This document shows positions 16,218 to 24,831 of a DNA stretch of 64,000 nt, piece by piece. Each line of letters starts with the position of its first letter. The first letter of the stretch is position 1. Source of the stretch: an uncultured Peptostreptococcus sp. (lineage in GTDB: Bacteria; Bacillota; Clostridia; Peptostreptococcales; Peptostreptococcaceae); assembly GCA_900759325.1 (NCBI GenBank), contig CAAEUW010000045.1, positions 48,345-112,344 of the forward strand, read 5' to 3'. The notes beneath the pieces are model-generated. The model was not told the origin of the DNA. It searched no databases and saw nothing but the letters and a program-made list of their open reading frames with translations. A program made the position numbers and the translations under genes.

Positions 16218-16739
16218 ATGAGTAAGGCTATAGAATTAAAATCAGCTGTAGTTGCTGAGATAGCTGAAAAGCTTGAAAAGGCTGCTTCTGTTATCGTTGT
16301 AGATTACAAGGGATTAACAGTTGAGCAGGTTACAGATTTGAGAAGTCAGATGAGAGAAGCTGGTGTTGATTACAAGGTATACAAGAATACTTTGGTAAGA
16401 AGAGCTGCTAGCCAGATTGAAGGTGAAGCATTTGCTAACTTCAACGATGAGTTACTAGTAGGACCAAACGCAATAGCATTCGGATACGAAGATGCAGTTG
16501 CTCCAGCTAGAGTACTTAAGGCTTTCATGGATAAGAACCCTAACAAGATCACTCTAAAGATGGGTGTAGTTGAAGGTGAATTCTATGATGAAGCAAAGAT
16601 CGTTTCTCTTGCGTCTATACCATCAAGAGAAGAACTTATCGCAAAACTTCTTGGCAGCTTGAAGGCTCCAATGTCAAACTTTGTTTACTTATTGGATGCT
16701 GTTGCAAAGAAGCAGGACGAAGAAGCTACAGAAGCTTAA
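16218..16739 (+). CDS. rplJ: 50S ribosomal protein L10
   Basis: 173 aa; anchors the L12 dimers of the ribosomal stalk to 23S rRNA. The N-terminal KAASVIVVDYKGLTVEQVTDLRSQMREAGVDYKVYKNTLVRRA is diagnostic. The C-terminal helix (LLGSLKAPMSNFVYLLDAVAKKQ) is the L12-binding spine. AAGGAGGTG precedes the ATG. Its own leader allows feedback control by the L10-L12 complex. Confidence 0.97.
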   Translation: MSKAIELKSAVVAEIAEKLEKAASVIVVDYKGLTVEQVTDLRSQMREAGVDYKVYKNTLVRRAASQIEGEAFANFNDELLVGPNAIAFGYEDAVAPARVLKAFMDKNPNKITLKMGVVEGEFYDEAKIVSLASIPSREELIAKLLGSLKAPMSNFVYLLDAVAKKQDEEATEA

Positions 16740-16744
16740 TAAAT

Positions 16745-16801
16745 CTACCTACTGGGTAGGTTAAGGCTGCCAGGTGGCAGTATAAATCAGCGAGAAATCG
16801 C
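16745..16801 (+). other. Three consecutive small hairpins between rplJ and rplL
   Basis: CTACC/GGTAG (16745-16759), CTGCC/GGCAG (16767-16780) and GCGA/TCGC with a GAAA loop (16790-16801) stand in a row. None is followed by a T-run, so they look like spacer, processing or stability elements. Confidence 0.5.
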
Positions 16802-16853
16802 AAGGGACACATTTAAATTTAGAAAAACAAATAATACACGGAGGTGCAATATA

Positions 16854-17222
16854 ATGACAATAGAACAGATTTTAGAAGCTATAGAAAACATGAAAGTGTT
16901 AGAATTAAATGAATTAGTTAAGGCTGCAGAAGAAAAATTTGGCGTATCTGCTTCAGCTCCAGTTATGGTTGCTGGTGCTGCTGCTGGTGCTGCTGCAGGT
17001 GGAGAAGAAAAGAGCGAATTCGACGTTATCTTAACTTCAGCTGGTTCTTCAAAGGTTGGAGTAATCAAGGAAGTTAGAGGTATAACAGGTCTTGGTCTTA
17101 AGGAAGCTAAGGAAGTTGTTGACAACGCTCCAAAGGCTGTTAAGGAAGGCGTGTCTAAGGAAGAAGCTGAGCAGATCAAGGAAAAATTGGAAGCTGCTGG
17201 TGCAACAGTAGAAGTTAAATAA
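16854..17222 (+). CDS. rplL: 50S ribosomal protein L7/L12
   Basis: 122 aa, full length. The N-terminal dimerisation/L10-binding helices (IEQILEAIENMKVLELNELVKAAEEKFGVS) are joined by an Ala/Gly-rich hinge to the C-terminal domain, whose KVGVIKEVRGITGLGLKEAKEVVDNAP surface recruits translation GTPases. The stalk protein is present in several copies per ribosome. GGAGGTG precedes the ATG. In most Firmicutes rpoB follows directly; here a terminator and an unrelated gene follow. Confidence 0.97.
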   Translation: MTIEQILEAIENMKVLELNELVKAAEEKFGVSASAPVMVAGAAAGAAAGGEEKSEFDVILTSAGSSKVGVIKEVRGITGLGLKEAKEVVDNAPKAVKEGVSKEEAEQIKEKLEAAGATVEVK

Positions 17223-17246
17223 TTAAAGATTTAATTTGCTTGTTAA

Positions 17247-17286
17247 AAGGGTTGTCTGTATCGTTAGGATCGGGCGGCTCTTTTTT
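17247..17286 (+). terminator. Terminator after rplL
   Basis: AGGGTTGTCTG pairs with CGGGCGGCTCT through several G-U pairs and is followed by six T residues. Confidence 0.78.
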
Positions 17287-17369
17287 AATATAAGCCCAAG
17301 GGTGTGGTGGCCAGAATCACTGGCTGGCAACCACAGGACTAGGCTTTGTACTTGTAAGTGAGGTAGATT

Positions 17370-18509
17370 ATGAAAGAATATAGATTTATACTGGCTGGCT
17401 ATACTAGGAGGTCTAATAAGGGTGTCCATATACTTAACATAAGTCTTGATAAGCCAGAGATAGATGGCTTAAACTCAAAAGATACTATAGGGTCAGGACC
17501 TGGTAAGAGGGAAGAAACACCATATATGAGCCTAGTAGATTCTGACGTCAGGGACCATAGTAGACTGCTATTAAATATAGAGGACCCTTCCTATATGGCA
17601 CTAGATGCCGATAAACTCTTTGTCCTTAGCTCTGGGGATGAAGGAGGAGTAAAGGCCTATAATTTTGATAGGAAGAGGGAAGTGCTTAGACCTATAGGAG
17701 GTGTGGATATGCTCGGTAAGGCTCCATGTCACCTATATTTTGACAGGGATAAGTCTCTTATATATGCCAGCAACTACCACCTAGGCAGGTTGGACATCCT
17801 ATTATTGAACGAGGACGGGTTGAGTCTGGCTGGGTCTATATGTCTTGAAGGTAGAGGTCCGATCAGTCCAAACCAGGATGGACCAAGGTGTCACATGGCA
17901 ATCAAGGATCCTAGCGACAGGTTTACCCTAGTGGTAAACCTGGGTGGAGACAGGGTTGAGACCTACTACATAGATACTGAGGGATATGACCTCGTTTCAA
18001 GCTACCATACAAGACCTGGTATGGGGCCTAGGCACATGGTCTTTGGACCAGGAGGTAGACATGTATATCTTATGGGGGAATTAGACTCCACAGTAGAGGT
18101 TCTGGCCTATGATAGTGCCAAGGGAATACTAAAGTCTATAAGTAGGGTTTCAAGCCTTCCTGAGGGCTCTGAGAGCTTCACAGGTAATAGTGGGGCTGCT
18201 ATTAAGGTGACTAAGCTTAAAAATGAATTGGGCAAGTATAACCTATACGTATCAAATAGGGGGCATAATAGTCTTAGTGTCTATGAGATAGGTGATGGTG
18301 GCAACCTGAATTTCTTACAAAATATAGGTACTGGAGGAAAAAATCCTAGGGATTTTGCCCTAAGTCCCGACGATAGATTTATCCTAGTCGGCCACCAGGA
18401 TTCAGAGGACATAGTTCTATTTGAAAGGTTGGGAGATGGACGTCTACTAGAAGGGAAAAAGCTCAAATCTAGGCTGGATGAAATCGTATGTATAATCCCT
18501 ATAGATTAA
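17370..18509 (+). CDS. Lactonase family beta-propeller protein (6-phosphogluconolactonase-like)
   Basis: 379 aa without a signal peptide, so cytoplasmic. Repeating blade segments ending in Y-V/L-x-N/S-x-R-x-x-N-S-L (LYVSNRGHNSLSVYEI) and the pair GPNQDGP-like/GPRHMVFGPGGRHVYLMGELDSTVEVL are hallmarks of the seven-bladed lactonase family (PF10282), whose characterised members hydrolyse 6-phosphogluconolactone. The early active-site region PNQDGPRCHMA resembles the family's GPHPHS segment. Start ATG follows GAGGT. With a transketolase elsewhere in the window, a pentose-phosphate role is possible, but substrate remains open; muconate-type or nonenzymatic members also exist. Confidence 0.82.
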   Translation: MKEYRFILAGYTRRSNKGVHILNISLDKPEIDGLNSKDTIGSGPGKREETPYMSLVDSDVRDHSRLLLNIEDPSYMALDADKLFVLSSGDEGGVKAYNFDRKREVLRPIGGVDMLGKAPCHLYFDRDKSLIYASNYHLGRLDILLLNEDGLSLAGSICLEGRGPISPNQDGPRCHMAIKDPSDRFTLVVNLGGDRVETYYIDTEGYDLVSSYHTRPGMGPRHMVFGPGGRHVYLMGELDSTVEVLAYDSAKGILKSISRVSSLPEGSESFTGNSGAAIKVTKLKNELGKYNLYVSNRGHNSLSVYEIGDGGNLNFLQNIGTGGKNPRDFALSPDDRFILVGHQDSEDIVLFERLGDGRLLEGKKLKSRLDEIVCIIPID

Positions 18510-18573
18510 TTTATTAATTGCAAAAGGCAGGTTTTTTAAAAAAAAGAATAAAAAAGGGGATAAATCTGTGTAT

Positions 18574-18603
18574 ATGTGGATAATTTAGATAATTTTTCCA
18601 CAA
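18574..18603 (+). other. Inverted DnaA-box-like pair
   Basis: TGTGGATAA at 18574-18582 is an exact DnaA box (TTATCCACA on the other strand), and TTTTCCACA at about 18594-18602 is an 8-of-9 match in the opposite orientation. They lie in the AT-rich gap between the lactonase and SGNH genes. Whether DnaA binds them is unknown. A TATAAT at 18633-18638 is the likely -10 for the following operon. Confidence 0.4.
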
Positions 18604-18733
18604 TTACTACTTTTTTTATCATTCAGTTATGGTATAATTAAGTATTAGAATGTAGGTGTATTTTGCATGATGCAATTTAGACACCTTTAAGGTAATTAAT
18701 AATGAATTTATAAATAGAGATTGGAAGATGTAT

Positions 18734-19474
18734 ATGAAAAAAAGTAAGCTTTTAGCACTTAGTGCGGTGATGATAGTGGCTAGTGCCACGGCATATAGTA
18801 CATATGCTGCAGATACTGCTAGGTCAGGCAAGGCTAGTATTGAGTGGACATTGTCATTTTTGAAGAAGCAAGAAAATCAGCGTATTGACGATGTGGAAGA
18901 AGAAATCAACAAGGTAAATAAGGATACTTCTATCACTAAGTTTGATATGACTAAGGCCAAGTCTAGGTTTGATGATGTGGTCTTTCTTGGTGACTCTATA
19001 ACGGAATACTTAAGACAGGCCAATATACTTGATTCTACTAGTATTCTGGCTAGCAAGGGCGAGCATGTAAATCAGGCTAGCAAGCACCTTGATGAAATCA
19101 AAAATCTAAAGCCAAAGCAGATAGTAATCCTATATGGGGCGAACGACCTGAATACTCAGACACCAGAGGCCTTTAAGGAGAACTATATAAATCTGGTTAA
19201 GAAAATCCAGAAGGTTGATCCAGGCGTAAAGATATACCTACAGGCTCCTCTGGCTGTAAATGAGACGATTACTAGGGCCAAGGACGACAGGATCAACAAT
19301 GAGAATGTAAAGATTCTTATTCAAAAAACTAAGGCTGTTGCATCGGCGACAGGGGCCAACTTCCTACCTTCAGATGGCTTGATAACATCAAAGAACCTAT
19401 ATGAGCCAGATGGTATCCATCTAAAGTATGATTTTTACAAGAATTGGCTATACTTCTTGAGTGAAAATATATAG
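18734..19474 (+). CDS. Secreted SGNH/GDSL-family hydrolase or acetyltransferase
   Basis: 246 aa with an N-terminal signal sequence (KKSKLLALSAVMIVASATAYSTYAAD). The SGNH blocks are visible: block I VFLGDSITE with the nucleophile Ser88, block III YGANDL, and block V DGIHL with the catalytic Asp and His. The ATG at 18734 is preferred because GGAAG (18723-18727) is 6 nt upstream; the ATG at 18728 is too close. It is the first gene of a four-gene run with an MBOAT and a DHHW protein, so it probably transfers or removes O-acyl groups on a cell-surface polymer outside the membrane. Confidence 0.85.
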   Translation: MKKSKLLALSAVMIVASATAYSTYAADTARSGKASIEWTLSFLKKQENQRIDDVEEEINKVNKDTSITKFDMTKAKSRFDDVVFLGDSITEYLRQANILDSTSILASKGEHVNQASKHLDEIKNLKPKQIVILYGANDLNTQTPEAFKENYINLVKKIQKVDPGVKIYLQAPLAVNETITRAKDDRINNENVKILIQKTKAVASATGANFLPSDGLITSKNLYEPDGIHLKYDFYKNWLYFLSENI

Positions 19475-19488
19475 GGGAGGTGGACTAA

Positions 19489-20133
19489 TTGGATAATAAA
19501 GATAAGAATAAGAAAAATCCTGCTAACGATCCAAACCAGGGCCAGGGAGTAAACTACGAACAGACTGCCAGGCTGAGAATAATAAAGAGTGAGGAAATAG
19601 AGGCAGACTTAAAGGGAAAGACTATTAAGAATAAGCTAAACAAGATTAAGCCCATGAAGACAAGCTCAATCTATAGGAAGAAGTACCTGGTACTAGCCTT
19701 GGTAGTAGTCCTAATTTTTGTATTGGCCTACCAGCTTGTAAAGGTTAAAAACCTTGACTTTGCAACACTTGGAGCTAATATTGAAAAGAAGGTAAGTATG
19801 GAGAACTTCGTCAAGGGTAATGACCTTAGTTTGAGAAAGCTATATGGTATAAACAAGATAGAGGTTGAAAAGTATATTTCATATGTTCCAAAGAGTAATA
19901 TGATGGCTAATGAAATTCTTATAGTAAAGGCCAAGCCGGAGTATGCTGATGCCATACTGGCAAGGATACAGAAGAGGGTGGATGCCCAGTCAAAGAGCTT
20001 CAAAAACTATGCACCAGACCAATACAAGATAATGAGCTCTAGTGTTTTGAAGAAGAAGGGTGACTACATCTACTTCATATCCTATGAGAATGTAGATTTA
20101 ATAAATAAAATTATAAAGGCAAATTATGAGTAG
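19489..20133 (+). CDS. DUF4358 membrane-anchored protein
   Basis: 214 aa starting at TTG (19489), with GGGGAGG 8 nt upstream. A hydrophilic, lysine-rich cytoplasmic N-terminus of about 60 residues leads to a single transmembrane helix (KYLVLALVVVLIFVLAYQLV, about residues 65-85) and an extracellular DUF4358-type domain with MANEILIVKAKPEYADAILARIQKRV and a YAPDQYKIM segment. The function of DUF4358 is not established; it often accompanies MBOAT and SGNH genes. Here it lies 14 nt after the SGNH gene and 14 nt before the MBOAT gene. Confidence 0.8.
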   Translation: MDNKDKNKKNPANDPNQGQGVNYEQTARLRIIKSEEIEADLKGKTIKNKLNKIKPMKTSSIYRKKYLVLALVVVLIFVLAYQLVKVKNLDFATLGANIEKKVSMENFVKGNDLSLRKLYGINKIEVEKYISYVPKSNMMANEILIVKAKPEYADAILARIQKRVDAQSKSFKNYAPDQYKIMSSSVLKKKGDYIYFISYENVDLINKIIKANYE

Positions 20134-20147
20134 GGGAGGGAAGATAA

Positions 20148-21554
20148 TTGAGTTTTACTAGTTTAACATTTTTATTTTATTTCTTCCCGATAGCAATTAT
20201 ATTGTATTCTATAGTGCCGAAAAGGTTTAAAAATGGCCTATTATTGCTGCTGAGTTTGTTTTTCTACAGCTGGGGAGACCCTAGATACCTATTGTTGATA
20301 ATGGTGTCTATAGTCGTTACCTGGTTTGGAATTAAGTTTATCCACTCCAGGCGACAAAAGAGGGAGGAAGCCAGGTTTTATTTTGTGTGTCTATTGGTAT
20401 TTAATTTATCTATATTGGCATTTTTTAAGTATTATGGATTCCTAATAGACAACGTAAATATGATATTTAGGACTAATTTACAGATAGTAGATTTAGGCCT
20501 TCCTTTTGGTATATCCTTCTATACATTTAAGATTATTTCGTATATGGCGGATGTATATACGGGTAAGACTCCTCCACAGAAGAGTTTTACAAACTTTGCC
20601 CTATATGTTTGCATATTCCCACAGGTAGGGGCTGGTCCTATTGTCCAGTATTCAGATATGGCCAAGGAGCTATTGGTTAGAAGGCCATCACCTGACCTAT
20701 TTGGTAGGGGGGTTGAAAAGTTTATACTTGGACTAGGCAAGAAGGTTCTAATAGCCAACAACCTAGCCTTGGTATGGTCTAGTGTCAAGGCTAGTCCAGA
20801 TTTGAAGATGTCTGCTATGACAGCCTGGTTGGGTATTATAGCCTTTACCCTACAGATATACTTTGATTTTAGTGGTTATTCAGACATGGCCATAGGTCTA
20901 GGTAATATGTTTGGCTTTAAGTGGGCAGAAAACTTTAACTATCCATATATTTCCAAGAGTGCCACAGAATTTTGGAGAAGGTGGCATATATCTCTAGGAA
21001 ATTGGTTCAAGACCTATATATACTTCCCTCTAGGTGGTAGCAAGTGTTCTCCAAGAAAGCACCTAAGGAATATATTTGTAGTATGGATGGTTACAGGTTT
21101 GTGGCATGGTGCCAGCTGGAATTTCGTGGTATGGGGTCTGTATTTTGGACTTATTATATACCTAGAAAAGATCAAGATAGGCAAAATATTAAAGAAGCTA
21201 AGCTCAAAAGTCCAGCTTTTATACTGCTTACTAATAGTAGTTTTGGGTTGGGTAATGTTCGACCTAGAGGGAGTATCTCAGATAGGACGCTTCTATAGCA
21301 GGCTGTTGGTATTCGGCTCTAGCGGACTTATAGACGGAAATGCCCTATACATACTAAAGACTTCATGGAAGCTGTTTGTATTGGCTATTATAGGTGCGAG
21401 TCCTTTTGTATTAGGCTTTATAAACAATGTTAAGAGTAGGTTTGGAAGGGGTGGATATGCCTTTTTGTCAGTATGCTATTTATTGATATTCCTTCTATCA
21501 GTAGCCTCCTTGGTAGGAGATAGTTACAGCCCATTCTTATACTTTAAATTTTAG
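20148..21554 (+). CDS. MBOAT-family O-acyltransferase (AlgI/PatA/DltB-like)
   Basis: 468 aa polytopic membrane protein with some ten hydrophobic segments; translation starts at TTG (20148) after GGGGAGGG. The MBOAT signature WRRWHISLGNWFKTYIYFPLGG lies near residues 276-300. The catalytic histidine of TGLWHGASWNFVVWG is at about residue 322. Family members pass acyl groups across the membrane for O-acetylation of alginate, peptidoglycan or other polymers, or D-alanylation of teichoic acids. The absence of dltA/dltC and the presence of SGNH and DHHW genes favour O-acetylation of an envelope glycan. The acceptor is unknown. Confidence 0.92.
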   Translation: MSFTSLTFLFYFFPIAIILYSIVPKRFKNGLLLLLSLFFYSWGDPRYLLLIMVSIVVTWFGIKFIHSRRQKREEARFYFVCLLVFNLSILAFFKYYGFLIDNVNMIFRTNLQIVDLGLPFGISFYTFKIISYMADVYTGKTPPQKSFTNFALYVCIFPQVGAGPIVQYSDMAKELLVRRPSPDLFGRGVEKFILGLGKKVLIANNLALVWSSVKASPDLKMSAMTAWLGIIAFTLQIYFDFSGYSDMAIGLGNMFGFKWAENFNYPYISKSATEFWRRWHISLGNWFKTYIYFPLGGSKCSPRKHLRNIFVVWMVTGLWHGASWNFVVWGLYFGLIIYLEKIKIGKILKKLSSKVQLLYCLLIVVLGWVMFDLEGVSQIGRFYSRLLVFGSSGLIDGNALYILKTSWKLFVLAIIGASPFVLGFINNVKSRFGRGGYAFLSVCYLLIFLLSVASLVGDSYSPFLYFKF

Positions 21555-21569
21555 GTGGAGGTGAAGTAA

Positions 21570-23294
21570 ATGAATAAAAAAATACGTTATGAAGAACCCA
21601 AGATGCCTGAAAGCCTAAGAAAGTTAATGGAAATAGAGGACGAAAGACCTAGGAAGAAGAAAAGACCTGAAGAGGGTCCTAGAAATACTAAAAAAATTGT
21701 CAAAAAGAGACCTAGTCAAGCCAGCTCTACTAATAGGGTGAAGAAGACTAGACCAAGTCAAGAGAGGACAGAAAGGCCTAAAAAATCAAGTAGTCAGCCT
21801 TCAAATCAGGCTGTGAGAAAGACTGCAAGACCAGCAGGCCAGCCTCCTAGGCAGGCGTCAAAGGCCAGACCAAGCACTAAGGCCCAGCCGACTAGGAATC
21901 CTAGACCAAGACCTGAACAGGATGGTCAGAGGAAGTCAAGCCAGGCTAGACCGAGCCAAGCAAGGCCAACAAGTAAGGCCAGGCCAAACCAGAGGGCTAA
22001 TAAACCTAAAAAGAGACCAGTAGCTAGACAGTCAAAAAGAAGACCTATGAACTTAAGGTCTATACCTTCAACTATCCTATATGGATTTACCTTGCTTATA
22101 AACTTCCTAGTATCGGGTGGTGACAAGAATAAATACATAAGGGGAGATAGGAGAGAAAAGCTAGATAAGAGGTTCTACAGAATATTGCCAGTAGGCTTTG
22201 TAGGATTAACTGTCTTGATAATGCTAGCGGTCCTAGTTCATAGGGACCAGACTACTTCTCTGGCAGAAAATAGGGAACTAGAGCAAAAGCCTAAGTTTAC
22301 AATATCATCCTTTGTGACTGGAAAGTATTCTAGCAAGCAGGCTAGCTATATGTCAGACCAGTTCCCAAATAGGGCTGGCTTTATTAAAACTAAGGCCAAC
22401 CTAGATAGGTTAATGGGCAAGAAGGAGATAAATGGTGTCTATCTTGGGGCAGATGGCTATCTGATGGAGGGCTTCAAGGCTGAAGATCCAAATATAACTA
22501 AGATAAAGGTAGATGCTATCAATAAATTTGCTAGTTCAAATAAGAGTCTGAAGGTGTCTATGATGCTTGTTCCTAATAAGGTTGACATATATAGCTACCT
22601 AATGCCTAAAAACGCTCCTGTGGACTCTCAGACGGATTATTTGAAGGCTGTATCATCCATGTTAAACAACAAGGTAAGGATGGTAGATGTTGAGCAGACC
22701 TTCAATAAGCTAAAAAATAGTGAGCAACTATACTACAAGACTGACCACCACTGGACTACTGATGGTGCCTTTCATGCATATACAGACTTCTGTAAGGCGC
22801 TTAATATACAGCCAACTGGACAGAATAGCTTCAACAGGTCTCAGGCATCTGATTCATTTAAGGGTAGCCTTTACTACAAGACTGGGGCTGAAATCGGCAA
22901 ACCAGAAGACATCTACCTGTATCTAACACAGGACAATGCACCAGTAATAACAAAGTACTATGATACTAAGAAGAAGGTGCCAAGTCTTTATGATTCATCC
23001 AAGTTATCAGGTAGGGACCAGTATGAGGTATTCACTGGAGGCAACCACTCACAGATTAAGATTAGGACAAGTGTTGAGACGGAAAGAAAAATCTTGGTTA
23101 TTAAGGATTCATATGCAAATGCCATGATACCTTTCCTAGCTACAAGCTTCTCTGAGATAAATGTCGTTGATATGAGGTACTTTACTGGAAGTCTTAGCGA
23201 TGTTATAAACAACAACGAGGTGACAGATGTATTGTTTCTATACAATGTAAATACATTTAACTCTGACTCTTCAATATTGAGTATAAATGAGTAA
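21570..23294 (+). CDS. DHHW-family (AlgJ/AlgX-like) protein with long basic N-terminal tail
   Basis: 574 aa in three parts. Residues 1 to about 170 are low-complexity and rich in Arg, Lys, Pro, Ser and Gln, probably disordered and cytoplasmic. One transmembrane helix follows (about 203-222, LPVGFVGLTVLIMLAVLVH). The extracellular domain carries the DHHW motif at residues 392-395 (YKTDHHWTTDGAFHAY) and a late IKDSYANAMIPFL nucleophile-type block, as in AlgJ/AlgX SGNH-like acetyltransferases. It follows the MBOAT gene by 15 nt. It probably makes the final acetyl transfer outside the cell. The basic tail is unusual and could bind nucleic acid, anionic lipid or a partner protein. Confidence 0.88.
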   Translation: MNKKIRYEEPKMPESLRKLMEIEDERPRKKKRPEEGPRNTKKIVKKRPSQASSTNRVKKTRPSQERTERPKKSSSQPSNQAVRKTARPAGQPPRQASKARPSTKAQPTRNPRPRPEQDGQRKSSQARPSQARPTSKARPNQRANKPKKRPVARQSKRRPMNLRSIPSTILYGFTLLINFLVSGGDKNKYIRGDRREKLDKRFYRILPVGFVGLTVLIMLAVLVHRDQTTSLAENRELEQKPKFTISSFVTGKYSSKQASYMSDQFPNRAGFIKTKANLDRLMGKKEINGVYLGADGYLMEGFKAEDPNITKIKVDAINKFASSNKSLKVSMMLVPNKVDIYSYLMPKNAPVDSQTDYLKAVSSMLNNKVRMVDVEQTFNKLKNSEQLYYKTDHHWTTDGAFHAYTDFCKALNIQPTGQNSFNRSQASDSFKGSLYYKTGAEIGKPEDIYLYLTQDNAPVITKYYDTKKKVPSLYDSSKLSGRDQYEVFTGGNHSQIKIRTSVETERKILVIKDSYANAMIPFLATSFSEINVVDMRYFTGSLSDVINNNEVTDVLFLYNVNTFNSDSSILSINE

Positions 23295-23343
23295 CCAGTT
23301 TACAATAAGGCTTTTGAATAATTGAAATAATATAGATTTACAA

Positions 23344-23384
23344 AGAGGGAGGCTGTATCGCAATGATACAGACCTCCCTTTACT
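23344..23384 (+). terminator. Terminator of the O-acetylation operon
   Basis: GGGAGG-TGTATC pairs with GATACA-CCTCCC and a short T-run follows. It faces the minus-strand terminator at 23415-23445. Confidence 0.85.
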
Positions 23385-23414
23385 AGATGCATGAATTTAG
23401 ATGAAATAGACCAG

Positions 23415-23445
23415 TAAAAAGAGAGACCGGATTTACCGGTCTCTC
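23415..23445 (-). terminator. Terminator of the parMR operon
   Basis: A perfect 10-bp stem, GAGAGACCGG at 23421-23430 with CCGGTCTCTC at 23436-23445, is followed on the minus strand by TTTTT. Confidence 0.85.
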
Positions 23446-23508
23446 AGAAGTAATTTTTTATTTATGGGGCTAGCAAGCCCTAATATATAAGCGTATCAAT
23501 ATAAGGCT

Positions 23509-23805
23509 CTAATCGGGCATATTAGAGTAAATATCCGTTATGCTATCCTTTACCTTGTCACTCTTGTTCAAAGGCTTTCTAGGGGCATTCTGCGAGCTCA
23601 TATAGGGTGTATTCTGCTGGAAGCCACCACCACTCATAATTCCTCTTAGGAATGTGACCTCATTCTTCATGTATTTAAACTCTATCAGCATCCTCTCAAG
23701 AGCCTGGCTCTTGGTAGAAATGTTGTTGTCGTCCATATAGTCCTGTATCAAGTCGTCGAGGTCAGGACTGATGTAGGAAGTTAATCTAATTCTATTATTT
23801 TTCAA
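23509..23805 (-). CDS. ParR-like ribbon-helix-helix DNA-binding protein
   Basis: 98 aa. The N-terminal NRIRLTSYISPDLDDLIQDYMDDNNISTKSQALERMLIEF is a ribbon-helix-helix pattern: a beta strand, then two helices. The C-terminal half is flexible and could contact ParM filament ends. Translation starts at TTG with GGTGG upstream. It lies 19 nt behind parM in the parM-parR order of type II plasmid partition operons. It should bind the repeats upstream of the operon, link them to ParM, and repress the promoter there. Confidence 0.78.
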   Translation of the reverse strand: MKNNRIRLTSYISPDLDDLIQDYMDDNNISTKSQALERMLIEFKYMKNEVTFLRGIMSGGGFQQNTPYMSSQNAPRKPLNKSDKVKDSITDIYSNMPD

Positions 23806-23824
23806 GTCCTATCCACCAACTCTC

Positions 23825-24739
23825 TTATTTTTCAAGCTTTACACCGACTTCATATAGACCCTTAGAAGTGGCCATCTGACTGTCATCTACCATTTTGTAC
23901 TTGGAGTCAAGCTGAAGATTAAGGGCAGTTCCTCCTGAAACAAATATTTCCATCTCGCCTAGGTTGTTCCAAGTTTCCTCTATGATTTCGTTAGTATCAT
24001 CAGAAGTTAACTTGTAGGCTAATTCCTTTAGATCTGGATAGTCATCAGCTGTGTCTATTTCTGGTAGACTCTTAGTAATACCAAGGTCTACAAGTTTCTT
24101 TTGTACTATTTTTAGGGCATTTTGGTTGCCTGATTCAATAGTTGTACTTAGTTTATCGTTGAATTTGAAGCCCTTGTCAAAGTAACTAAGCTCAGTAGTT
24201 CTAAAGCCTATATTTACCATACCAACGGGGTTGTTTTCGTTAATCCTATTGCCCATAGCATATATAAGGGCAGCATCTGCCTCTCTAAATATATTTACAT
24301 TTTCTATTTTTATAGTCTTAACACTATTGTTTATCTTGTTCTTTACAACTATTGTAGAGTCCCTGTATTCCTTCTGGACTTCCTTAAGTGTACTTTTCTT
24401 AAAGATCTTGTATGGAACGCCTAGAATAAGGCTTACATTGTCTGACACAGCTATTTCGCTAAGGGCAGCGCTAATAAGTATTCTAACAACCGGGGAAACC
24501 TTGCTATCACCGGCATTTCTAATACATTTCATACTTTCCTTTTCTGATAGGTCGCCTACAAAATACTCATTTCCATCAAGCTCTATATAGATTGGATTTT
24601 CCTTGTAGTCATCTAGGGAGATGTTTCTACCATCACCGTATACGCTTTTGAATAGACAAGAATATTCCTTGTCATTGTATAGGGAATAACCCTTCACATA
24701 TCCTCTACCTATGTCTAATCCTATTATCTGTGTGTCCAT
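23825..24739 (-). CDS. ParM/StbA-like actin-family ATPase
   Basis: 304 aa from the ATG at 24739, which is preceded by AAGGAGG 8 nt upstream. The phosphate-1 motif IIGLDIGRGYVKGYS opens the protein. A second-domain phosphate motif is seen in VGMVNIGFRTTELSYF and an adenosine motif in EIFVSGGTALNLQ. These are the actin-fold signatures of bacterial ParM/Alp proteins, which polymerise to move plasmid DNA apart. An upstream in-frame stretch of 49 codons is open but closed off by a stop next to an A8 run. Its chromosomal setting is unusual; it may be a remnant of an integrated plasmid or a domesticated system. Confidence 0.85.
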   Translation of the reverse strand: MDTQIIGLDIGRGYVKGYSLYNDKEYSCLFKSVYGDGRNISLDDYKENPIYIELDGNEYFVGDLSEKESMKCIRNAGDSKVSPVVRILISAALSEIAVSDNVSLILGVPYKIFKKSTLKEVQKEYRDSTIVVKNKINNSVKTIKIENVNIFREADAALIYAMGNRINENNPVGMVNIGFRTTELSYFDKGFKFNDKLSTTIESGNQNALKIVQKKLVDLGITKSLPEIDTADDYPDLKELAYKLTSDDTNEIIEETWNNLGEMEIFVSGGTALNLQLDSKYKMVDDSQMATSKGLYEVGVKLEK

Positions 24740-24831
24740 TTTTGTTTCCTCCTTCTTTTTATTTCCATTAGTCGCCATTTTAAGGCCTTCTCCTATTACT
24801 TCCTCTTTTTTATTTTCCTTCTTTTCTTGCC

